From Trebonia kvetii (GTDB taxonomy: Bacteria; Actinomycetota; Actinomycetes; Streptosporangiales; Streptosporangiaceae): a stretch of 64,000 nt of DNA. The stretch is from contig NZ_RPFW01000006.1 of assembly GCF_007827045.1 (NCBI RefSeq), positions 644,175 to 708,174 of the forward strand. The letters are read 5' to 3'. The number at the start of each line of letters is the position of its first letter. Position 1 is the first letter of the stretch. Position numbers and translations under genes: made by a program. The notes under the pieces are model-generated. The model saw only the letters and a list, made by a program, of their open reading frames with translations, did not search any database and was not told the DNA's origin. Positions 54,207-61,698 of this stretch are shown here, piece after piece.

Positions 54207-54424
54207 GGCCGGTTCCCTTCGTGTCTGCGGGTCACGGGCTGGCGGTGTTCCGCCTGTCGGGTGCGGGGCCCCTCAGGCTGGGGTGCCCGGTGCCGGCCGC
54301 GATTTCGCTGACCCGGCAGCTGCCTGGGCGGGCGGCGCCCAGGGTCGTTTCCGGCTGCCGCGGCACGATCGGGCGCTGGGTTCGTCCGGGCGGTCGGTGA
54401 TACATACACCGCGGCACCGGGAAA

Positions 54425-55262
54425 CTGGCCGTCCGCGAACCGCCCAGTTCGCTCTCACGGGCGCGGGCCGGGGATGGCGAGGCGTTCCGGGAGCTGACCG
54501 GGCCGCACCGGCGGGAGCTGCAGGTGCACTGCTACCGGATGCTCGGCTCCTTCGCCGACGCCGAGGACGCCGTCCAGGAGACGATGCTGGCCGCCTGGCA
54601 AGGCATCGGCGGGTTCGCTGAGGAACGCGCCTCGCTGCGCACCTGGCTGTACAAGATCGCCACCAGCCGGTGCCTCAACGCGCGCCGCGCGGCGCGCCGG
54701 CGCCCGGCCAGGCAGTGGGATATGTCGCAGTCCGAACCGCCCGTGCCGACCCCGCGCGACGAGCCCGTCTGGCTGCAGCCGTTCCCTGACGCCCTCCTCG
54801 AGGGTGCCGCCGGCGTGCCGCCCGGGCCGGAGGCCCGCTACGAGCAGGCCGAAGCCATCTCGCTGGCCTTCGTGACCGCCCTGCAGCTGCTGCCGCCACG
54901 CCAGGTCGCCGTCCTCATCTTGCGCGACGTCCTCGGATTCCGCGCCAGCGAGGTGGCCGGCATGCTGGAGGTGACCCTCGAATCGGCCAACAGCGCCCTC
55001 AAGCGAGCCCGCGCCAGCCTCCAGCGCCGGCAGCAGACGGCCGCCGGCCGCCAGCCGCCGCCCGCCGCCGGCTCACCCGCCGAAGACGCGATCGTGGCCA
55101 GGTTCGCCCGCGCGTGGGAGTCCGCCGACCTCGACGCGCTGGTGGCCCTGCTGACCGACGACGTCTTCATCGCGATGCCGCCGGAGCCCTTCGGATACGA
55201 GGGCCGAGACCTCGTGACCCGCTACTGCACCCGCCAGTTCGCCGCCGGCCGCAGGTACGGCC
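54425..55262 (+). pseudogene. ECF sigma factor with SnoaL-like tail, 3' truncated
   Basis: Sigma region 2 (VHCYRMLGSFADAEDAVQET, MLAAWQGIGGF, LRTWLYKIATSRCLNARRAA) and region 4 (LQLLPPRQVAVLILRDVLGF, VTLESANSALKRARASLQRR) are intact. The SnoaL-like tail begins (FARAWESADLDALVALLTDD) and is cut at about 55262, where another fragment joins. Homology extends upstream of GTG 54524 (AGDGEAFRELTGPHRREL) without a standard start codon before the TGA near 54398. Both ends therefore look damaged, though a shortened protein from GTG 54524 is possible. Confidence 0.62.
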
Positions 55263-55264
55263 TC

Positions 55265-55400
55265 GGCGGTGCTGCGCCTGCCGGGGCTCCTGGCAAACGG
55301 GGTCCGGATCCACCGGGACCTTGACCTGTCTCGTACCCGTATCGAAGGTGCGTTGCGAACTAGTGCCAGCACGTCAAAGCGGTCGGCGGTCTGGCTTGAG
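55265..55400 (+). pseudogene. Pentapeptide-repeat-like membrane protein fragment
   Basis: The frame reads LRLPGLLANGVRIHRDLDLS, RTRIEGALRTSASTSKRSAV, WL, which matches the 'G.RI.RDLDL..A.I.GA....STS..AAVWL' pattern of actinobacterial pentapeptide-repeat-like proteins. It is fused to the end of the sigma factor and followed by non-homologous sequence. Confidence 0.42.
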
Positions 55401-55526
55401 CTTCCACAGCAGCACCTCCCTGGCGCCCTGAAGGTAGGTGAGCAGGTCCGCTTTCGCGTCAGGTCCGGTCGGTCATTCGCCCGGGTATGCCAGCAGGAAT
55501 CCGGCCCAGCTGGCAGCCTTTCAGAC

Positions 55527-57368
55527 ATGGTGAAGCTCTGGATGTCAGGGAAGGCGCTCGGCATCGCCCTGGCCGTGGTCGTGACGGCGGGCGGCGCGAC
55601 GGCAGCCGCCGCAGCGACGGGTGCTCCGGCATGGAGCGCGCTTCCCCCGGGCGGCTCATTCGGGATGCCGCGGCCGCTGGCCGGGATTCCGGCACTCGGC
55701 ATGACCGCACCGGTCTCCGGCGGGCTCCTGCTGTCCTGCCCCTCCGCGGGGAACTGCGGCGCAATCGGCGCCTATGCCGCGAAGGGGCCACCTGGGGTGG
55801 GGGAGAAGCAGCAGGCTTTCGTCGTCAGCGAGACGAACGGGCACTGGGGCAAGCCGGACGCGGTGCCGGGTATCCGCGCGCTGAACACTATGGGGCGGGT
55901 GTCGGACCTGCGGATCACCTGCTCCGCCCCCGGGTTCTGCGAGGCGGGCGGCGACTACGTCACCAGGCTCAGCGCCAGTTCCGGTGTGAAGCACGCGTTC
56001 GTCGCACAGGAGTCGAAGGGCGTATGGGGCATGGCCAATACGTTCGCCACCTCCGGCCTCAGCGGCGCCAACGGCGCGAGCGCCCTGGAGGCGCTCAGCT
56101 GCCCGTCGGCGGGCAACTGCGTCGCGGGCGGCGACTACGGCAGCGCGAAGGGCACCGTGCCGTTCGTCGCGGTGCAGCACAACGGGACGTGGGGCAAGCC
56201 GCAGCTGATCCCCGGCATGGCGGCCCTGCTCGGCTCACTGCGGGCGGTCGTCGCCGTGCCGCGCGTGATCTTCTGCGCCGGCAGCGGCGACTGCACCGTC
56301 ATCGGCGACTACCCGGACAACCCCGGCCACCGGATGGACGCCTTCATCGCCACCGAGACGGGCGGCGCATGGAAGGCCGCGACGCCGCTGCCCGGCCTCG
56401 CCGCCCTCCAGTCGACGGCCAGCACCCGGTACACCGACGTCGACGCACTCGCCTGCGACCCCGACGGCCGCGACTGCACGGCAGCGGGCGTGATCACCGG
56501 CCCGCAGGGCCGCATGCTCCCGTTCATCCTGACCAAGACCGGCGGCAGCTGGGGAACCGTCACCGGGCTGCCGGGGACGGGCTCGCTCAACCTGAGCAAC
56601 GGCACCGGCGGCGAAGTCTTCCTTGCCTGCCCGGCCCAGGCGGCCTGCACGATCGCGACCACCGCCTGGGCCACGAAGTCGCCGTCCGAGCCGCGGGTGC
56701 TCGGCAACTCGCAGGTGTACCTGGAGGCCGAGGCCAACGGCGTCTGGGGCACGCCACGGCACCTTGGCGGAGTGACGGCGGCCGACGCAGCGGGCGCCGT
56801 CGTGACCGCCCTGTCCTGCGGCGCGCCCGGTTCCTGCACGATCGGCGGCTACTCAGCGAAGGCCCACCAGCTGGCCGTCCCCTTCCTCGCCGAGGAGACG
56901 GGCGGCGTGTGGGCCGGCGGCCCCACGCGGCTGCCGCTGCCTCAGGCCACGGCCAGCACCTCGCTGATCGGTGACCTGTCCTGCGTCGCGGCGGGCTACT
57001 GCACCGCGACGGCCTTCGACAAGTATCCCGAGTTCTCCGTCGGCAAGCCGACGGCTTTCCTCATCGCGGAGGGCGCTGCCAGCAGCACCGCGCTCACGCT
57101 GGCCAAGTCCGCGCTCACCTACGGCGCGGAGCAGGCGGAGACGCTGACCGTCACAGTCGACGGCCCGCCCGCCGCCACCGCGGTCGTGACCGCGGGCACG
57201 ACCACCCTCTGCACGGTCCACCTCACCGCCAGCGGCACGGCCGGCACGTGCACGCTCACCGCGCAGGCACTCAAGCCGGGCAGCTACCAGCTCACCGCGT
57301 CGTACCAGGGGAGCCCGGTATACGTCGACTCGCAGTCCGCACCGGCCACGCTGACCGTGCGCGGGTAA
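55527..57368 (+). CDS. Secreted Cys-rich repeat protein with C-terminal Ig-like domain
   Basis: 613 residues from ATG 55527. Signal peptide: GKALGIALAVVVTAGGATAA. Six to seven repeats of about 65-75 residues follow the pattern LSCPSAGNC-AGGDY ... PFVAVQHNGTWGKP, with paired cysteines (SCPSAGNC, TCSAPGFC, SCPSAGNC, FCAGSGDC, ACPAQAAC, SCGAPGSC, SCVAAGYC), probably disulfide-stapled propeller blades. The last 90 residues (TLTVTVDGPPAATAVVTAGT, SGTAGTCTLTAQ) form a bacterial Ig-like domain. The role is presumably extracellular; the ligand is unknown. Confidence 0.75.
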   Translation: MVKLWMSGKALGIALAVVVTAGGATAAAAATGAPAWSALPPGGSFGMPRPLAGIPALGMTAPVSGGLLLSCPSAGNCGAIGAYAAKGPPGVGEKQQAFVVSETNGHWGKPDAVPGIRALNTMGRVSDLRITCSAPGFCEAGGDYVTRLSASSGVKHAFVAQESKGVWGMANTFATSGLSGANGASALEALSCPSAGNCVAGGDYGSAKGTVPFVAVQHNGTWGKPQLIPGMAALLGSLRAVVAVPRVIFCAGSGDCTVIGDYPDNPGHRMDAFIATETGGAWKAATPLPGLAALQSTASTRYTDVDALACDPDGRDCTAAGVITGPQGRMLPFILTKTGGSWGTVTGLPGTGSLNLSNGTGGEVFLACPAQAACTIATTAWATKSPSEPRVLGNSQVYLEAEANGVWGTPRHLGGVTAADAAGAVVTALSCGAPGSCTIGGYSAKAHQLAVPFLAEETGGVWAGGPTRLPLPQATASTSLIGDLSCVAAGYCTATAFDKYPEFSVGKPTAFLIAEGAASSTALTLAKSALTYGAEQAETLTVTVDGPPAATAVVTAGTTTLCTVHLTASGTAGTCTLTAQALKPGSYQLTASYQGSPVYVDSQSAPATLTVRG

Positions 57369-57370
57369 CG

Positions 57371-57692
57371 GGGGCATACGACCCGGACGCGGAGTTGCTG
57401 GTCATCGTCGCCAACACGCAGTTCGGCGCGGAGATCATGGTCAGGTCGAGGAAGTTCCGCGACGCCCGGCGCCACCCGAAGGTGGCCGTCGTAGTGGACA
57501 GCGCCGGACCCGCGCATCCTCGAAGTCCTCGGGCACGCGAAAACCCTGCTCGACGGCGGCGAGGGCGCCGGGAAGCGACTCGGCGCGCCGTTCCCGTTGT
57601 GCCAGGCATGGATACGCATCCGCCCGAGCCGCATCGTGGCCATGGGCATCACCGGCGGCCAGTTCATGTCAACCGCGCGCGACATCGCGTAA
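57371..57692 (+). pseudogene. PPOX-class (F420/FMN) oxidoreductase remnant, frameshifted
   Basis: EIMVRSRKFRDARRHPKVAV, VVD is followed in another frame by PRILEVLGHAKTLLDGGEGA, GKRLGAPFPLCQAWIRIRPS and RIVAMGI. This is the order found in split-barrel PPOX/F420-dependent proteins. The start and the first strands are missing and one indel lies near 57510. Confidence 0.55.
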
Positions 57693-57962
57693 AGCAGACT
57701 CGATGCGCAACGTCGCGCTTTCTGACACGCACGCCCCAAGCTCTAACGCACGCGCCCGTGGTGACAGATCACTTGGCCAGGTGACAACCATTCCGGCCCG
57801 GCACAACTAGGATCTGCTTCCCGTCTGAACACGGGGCCAATCAGTCACAGAGGCCAACTATCGGTCACAGTCACAGATGCCCGGTCACGCAGCGGGCCGG
57901 GGTGCGCATGCGGGCGGGATCGGTCAGCTGACGGATGTCTCGGGTCCGCGGCGGCTGCCAGC
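57693..57962. other. Intergenic between remnants
   Basis: About 270 bp without a recognisable gene. The repeated AGTCACAG/GGTCACAG words near 57843-57870 are noted but too short to interpret. Confidence 0.35.
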
Positions 57963-58421
57963 ATGGCGGCGGCCCGGGACCAGGGGCGGTACCTGGGCGG
58001 CCGCCCGCCGTACGGGTACCGGCTCGGTGATGCCGGGCCGCACCCGAACAAGGCGCATGCCGCCTGGGGCAGGAGGGCGCGGCGCCTCGAACCTGACCCG
58101 GAGACGGCGCACGTGGTGCGGTGGATCTTCGCCCAGCGGCTGGCGGGTCACTCGGCGGCGCGGATCGCCCGGGCGCTGAACGAGGCGGGCATCCCGCAGC
58201 TGCCCGCCTTCTTTCTCCTGCTGGCCGGCGCCGAGCCCGCCGAAGCACACAGAAGGCGCCGGACCCGGCGCGGAGTGGATGCCCTGCCCGCGGCCAGCCC
58301 GGAGGAAGCAATCGGGTACCTGCGAGCCAACGAGATCGCCCTGACCTACGACCAGGCCACCGGAACCCTGCGGGCAGCCGCAACCGGAGCCGCGAAGAAC
58401 ATCACCGGTAAAGCAAGCTGA
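57963..58421 (+). pseudogene. Serine recombinase fragment
   Basis: The first 75 residues (GRYLGGRPPYGYRLGDAGPH, ETAHVVRWIFAQRLAGHSAA, RIARALNEAGIP) are the recombinase domain found after the catalytic domain of large serine recombinases. After GIP the sequence departs and ends with EEAIGYLRANEIALTYDQAT, which is not recombinase-like. The catalytic N-terminus is absent. Confidence 0.6.
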
Positions 58422-58551
58422 ACCCGGCTGAAAAGCCTTAACAAAAAGGAGGAGAAGAAACAGAACCGCGGGGGTCGCCCGGCGCTAGCGGAAGCCGCGC
58501 CCGGGTGACGATCCGGCATGCCCGGAAACGGGCGGCCGTGGGGTTTTAACG

Positions 58552-58612
58552 TGTCCGAGGACTGGCTGCACCAAAGAGCCCTCGCTCATACCTTTTGACG
58601 TGCGAGTTTGCG
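58552..58612. repeat. TGTCCGAG / TGACGTGCG repeat unit
   Basis: TGTCCGAG at 58552 and TGACGTGCGAGTTTGCGC at about 58597 repeat, with different spacing, the word pair seen at 34701-34822 (TGTCCGAG, GTGACGTGCGGCTTTGC). It lies just before the DUF2637 gene. Confidence 0.45.
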
Positions 58613-58629
58613 CTTGACAGCGGGGCCCG

Positions 58630-59205
58630 ATGACCACCACGCAGCACGTCATCAAATGGTCTACCGCGTGCGCCGTCGTTGGCATTGCGGCAATCGCTGC
58701 GGTGGCGTCGTACGAGCATGCTTAGGCTCTCGTGCGGGTGCACGGCGAGGCGGGTTGGACGGGGCGTCTGGTCCCGCTCCCGGTGGACGGGCTGATTTAC
58801 GCGAGTTCGATGGTCATGCTGGACTCGGCGCGTCGCAAGACGCCGGTTCCCGCGCTGGCGCGCTGGCTCCTCGGCCTGGGCATCGCAGCGACGCTCGCGG
58901 CCAACGTTGCCCATGGCCTGGGACATGGGCCTATCGGCGTGGCGGTGTCCGCGTGGCCGGCGGTCGCGCTCGTCGGCTCCTACGAACTCCTCATGATGGT
59001 CATCCGAAGGTCTCAGGCCGGATTCGATGGCACGTCTGACAGCAGGACCACTGCGGATACCCTGCAGGAGCAAGCGGCTCAGGTGTTCGCGGAGCAGCTC
59101 GCGGCGGACCGGGTTCCCTCAATTCGTACGATCCGCGCTCAGCTCGTCGGCCAGCCCCGAGCACAGCGGCTGCGAGACTATATCGCCGCAGGTCAAGAGT
59201 CGTGA
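58630..59205 (+). pseudogene. DUF2637 (SpdB-like) membrane protein with an in-frame amber codon
   Basis: ATG 58630 begins MTTTQHVIKWSTACAVVGIA, then AAIAAVASYEHA, TAG, ALVRVHGEAGWTGRLVPLPV. The family normally has Tyr at the TAG position. The rest is intact: DGLIYASSMVMLDSARRKTP, LLGLGIAATLAANVAHGLGH. Such proteins accompany pSAM2-type integrative elements. A GTG at 58732 after the stop could give a truncated protein. Confidence 0.7.
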
Positions 59206-59269
59206 GGAGAGCATCGCTGCGTAGCCATGACGACTCATTCGTGCACGCTGGATAGCTCGATGTCGTAGC

Positions 59270-59520
59270 CGTGGTCGCCGTGCCGTGTCCGTGAGCCGGC
59301 CCGGCCGGGAAGTAGCGGTCAGGGAGGCACGCACCCGTGGGTCGCTGAGGCCCCATTTGATCAGGGCCTGGGCCCAAATGGTGACGCCGGAGGGACGCAG
59401 CGGTGCCAGCTCGGCAGGGCTGGGCGGCCGGCGCATGAGCTGGCCCTCGCCGAGCGGGCGCATCGGCAGGACGCCGAGGCCGAGTTCGTCGGCCAGCGGC
59501 AAGACGGTCCGCAGTTCAGA
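59270..59520 (-). pseudogene. Aldo/keto reductase, C-terminal fragment
   Basis: The minus strand has VLPLADELGLGVLPMRPLGE, then ELAPLRPSGVTIWAQALIKW and GLSDPRVRASLTATSRPGRL, the last third of an aldo/keto reductase including the cofactor-loop pattern. Both ends run into unrelated sequence with a frame change after RLTD. Confidence 0.58.
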
Positions 59521-59780
59521 CGGAGTGACGAGGCTAGCCGCCTCGTCACCCCAGGACTGGGGCCATCAGCCGGGTGGCCGGTACCTTCCTGACGGGTCAT
59601 CGCGCGAACCGCCCCCTCGTCGCGGTGGCGCCGCCCTGATGCTGCACTGCACGAGGGGGGTAGGCGAATCTCTTGAGCGACGGGGCGGCTCCCGGCATGA
59701 TTAAATCCAGCGGATAGGCAACGGATCGGGTGCTTCAACGGCATCCATGAACATCCAGGGTCAATTGACCGAGGAGTTCC

Positions 59781-59963
59781 GTGAGAGGGGATCCCGTGCG
59801 CATCATCAAGCTTTTTCTTGCCGGGTTGTCGCTGGTCGGCGCCGCGGCAATGGTCGTCTTGGCCCCCGGCGTGGCCGGGTCAACGCACAGCCTCGCCGAC
59901 ACGGGAGTTGCCTCGGGGTCGCTGGCCCCCGACTCGATGGTGTGGGACATCGCCTACTCCTAG
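59781..59963 (+). CDS. Short secreted peptide precursor
   Basis: 60 residues from GTG 59781 (GAGGAG 4 bases upstream) or 55 from GTG 59796 (preceded by GAGAGGGG). A clear signal sequence (VRIIKLFLAGLSLVGAAAMV, VLAPGVAGS) leaves a mature peptide of about 26 residues ending DSMVWDIAYS. There is no cysteine or repeat. It may be a secreted signalling or structural peptide, or a truncated exported protein. Confidence 0.42.
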   Translation: MRGDPVRIIKLFLAGLSLVGAAAMVVLAPGVAGSTHSLADTGVASGSLAPDSMVWDIAYS

Positions 59964-60036
59964 CCAACCCTCAGTCAGGTGCCGTGCCGACGATGCCCTC
60001 GTGCGACTGCACTAGGCACTCTCTCAGGTTGGCTGT

Positions 60037-60945
60037 GTGCGTCGAGATGAGGAGGTTGCCTATCGGTTAGGTGATGTCCTTGTCGTGCTGTGCGGATGAT
60101 GAGGGTTGTGTGGCCCCTCGGGATCGCCCTTCGGGGGGTGGTCTCAAGCCGCCCCGTGCTGCGTTAGCTGAAGACTGTCGTGGTGAGCGACCGGGGAAAA
60201 GGCGCCCGTTGAGGTGTCAGGCGGGGACCAGGAAGGCGTTGCGCTGAAAGCGCCCGGGCCGGGTTTCCCGGCGGGGTGTTCACCGTCTGAAGCGTCGTTA
60301 TTGGGTTCAAGGTGGCATCGGAACCGGGGAGAAGCCAAGTTCCCGGGATGAGCCTGGCGGTTGCCCGGATTGCTGGCCAGGTGGTGCCCGGCGTAGAGGT
60401 GGCGCGAGCCTGGTCTGCGGCGTCCGTATGGAACGGCGGAGGGCCAGCCCGGATAAGGCTGCCCCGGTGGGGCGGCGAGAGGGATGCCCGCGAGCGCCGT
60501 GATGGCGCGAGGGGCGAAACCGTTGCCGGGCTGGCAGTCGGACCGGCTCGTAGTAGTGCTGATCCTCCTGCCTGGCGCGGTGGGGCGGGGAGCGAAGGGG
60601 CCGGCTGGCTCGTGGCTTTATTCGTCTCGTCAACCAGCGGGTGCTGGGAGGAGCGTCATGGATGAGCTGAGGCCTGAGGTCGGGCGCAGGACGGTATCGG
60701 GAGGACCGCTGGACGGCAAGCCGTTCGCGGTCAGCGGGTATGAGGTCTGGCGTGCCTGGGAGCAGGTGAGGGACAACAAGGGAGCGCCGGGGGCGGACGG
60801 GCAGTCCGTCGCGGCCTTCGAGGAGCGGCTGGAGGACAGCCTCTACAAGGTCTGGAACCGGATGTCGGCGGGCAGTTACCTGCCGCCGCCGGTGCGGGCG
60901 GTGGAGATCCCCAAGCCGGGAGGCGGCACCAGGACACTCGGGGTG
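60037..60945 (+). mobile_element. Group II intron, 5' portion
   Basis: A GTGCG 5'-end sequence at 60037 is followed by about 600 bases of structured, GC-rich RNA-like sequence with no gene and then the intron-encoded reverse transcriptase. This is the standard arrangement with the ORF in domain IV. The 3' part and domains V-VI lie beyond the window, because the ORF is interrupted by the recombinase element and resumes at 63884. Confidence 0.65.
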
Positions 60946-60963
60946 CCGACGGGCACGGCATAG
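60658..60963 (+). pseudogene. Group II intron reverse transcriptase/maturase, N-terminal part (split)
   Basis: ATG 60658 behind GGAGGAGCGTC. It encodes SGYEVWRAWEQVRDNKGAPG, ADGQSVAAFEERLEDSLYKV, WNRMSAGSYLPPPVRAVEIP and GGGTRTLGVP (RT domains 0-1). It then enters the serine-recombinase element and stops at TAG. It continues at 63884 with AVADRIAQTVVAARLEAA in the same frame when the insert is removed. Confidence 0.85.
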
Positions 60964-60981
60964 TGCCGTTGTTCCCAGTGA

Positions 60982-61222
60982 TCTTTCGGGTTCTGTAGTT
61001 GTCACCAACCCGTTCCATCCGCTGAAGGGCCAGCGGCTGGAGGTTCTGTATGCCAAGCGGCGCGGCGCGGACACCGTCTTCGTGTGCTCCGGAGGCGTCA
61101 GCGGGCAGATCACGCTGTCGGAGGCGTGGACGGACCGGGGCGAGCCGCCGCTGGCGCGCCGGCTGTCAGCCGGGTGCCTTGCCGAACTCGACACGCTGAT
61201 CCGATCGATGCGGGGTCGTTGA
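60982..61222 (+). CDS. DUF5372-like protein, start uncertain
   Basis: The frame ending at TGA 61222 reads SVVVTNPFHPLKGQRLEVLY, AKRRGADTVFVCSGG, LSEAWTDRGEPPLARRLSAG. 'T.PFHPL.G...E' is the DUF5372 pattern. About 75 residues. No ATG/GTG lies at the expected beginning; the frame is open back into the junction. Such proteins accompany recombinases of this type, with unknown role. Confidence 0.58.
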
Positions 61223-61257
61223 CCGTGACGGCCGGTCACGGCATTCTCTCTTGTGTG

Positions 61258-61608
61258 ATGAATGCACACAAGAACGATCTCGGCGGCCTGTCCGTGCCGC
61301 AGCTGCTGGCCCGGCGCCGCGAAGCGGCGGCCCGGCTCGGCGACGTGGAACAGGTGCTGGCCGGGTCGCTGGCCGAGCAGTCGCGCCGGTGCGGCCGGCC
61401 GGGCTGCCGGTGCGCCGAGGGGGAGCCGCACGGCCCGTATGCCTACTTCACCCCGCGTCCGGCCGGCCGCGGCCGGGCCAGGTACGTGCCGGCCGCCCTG
61501 TCCGGGGCGGTGCGCCGCTGCCTGCGGCGGGGCACCGAGGTGGAGGCGGTGCTGGCGGAGATCTCGGCGGTCAACGCCGAGCTGCTGGCCCGCAGAGAGC
61601 TCCGGTAG
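61258..61608 (+). CDS. DUF6788-like protein
   Basis: 116 residues from ATG 61258. It has LSVPQLLARRREAAARLGDV, RCGRPGCRCAEGEPHGPYAY, where the CGRPGCRC-HGPY cluster is typical of DUF6788, then PAALSGAVRRCLRRGTEVEA. It lies between DUF5372 and the recombinase and is part of the mobile unit. It may be a recombination directionality or accessory factor (inference). Confidence 0.72.
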   Translation: MNAHKNDLGGLSVPQLLARRREAAARLGDVEQVLAGSLAEQSRRCGRPGCRCAEGEPHGPYAYFTPRPAGRGRARYVPAALSGAVRRCLRRGTEVEAVLAEISAVNAELLARRELR

Positions 61609-61698
61609 CCGGTGAGCGCCGCCGTGCTGCCGGCCCCGCGCGGGCCGAGGCAGTGGCGGCGCTCGCCAACATGACGGTCTCGGCGCTGGGAGGCGCGC

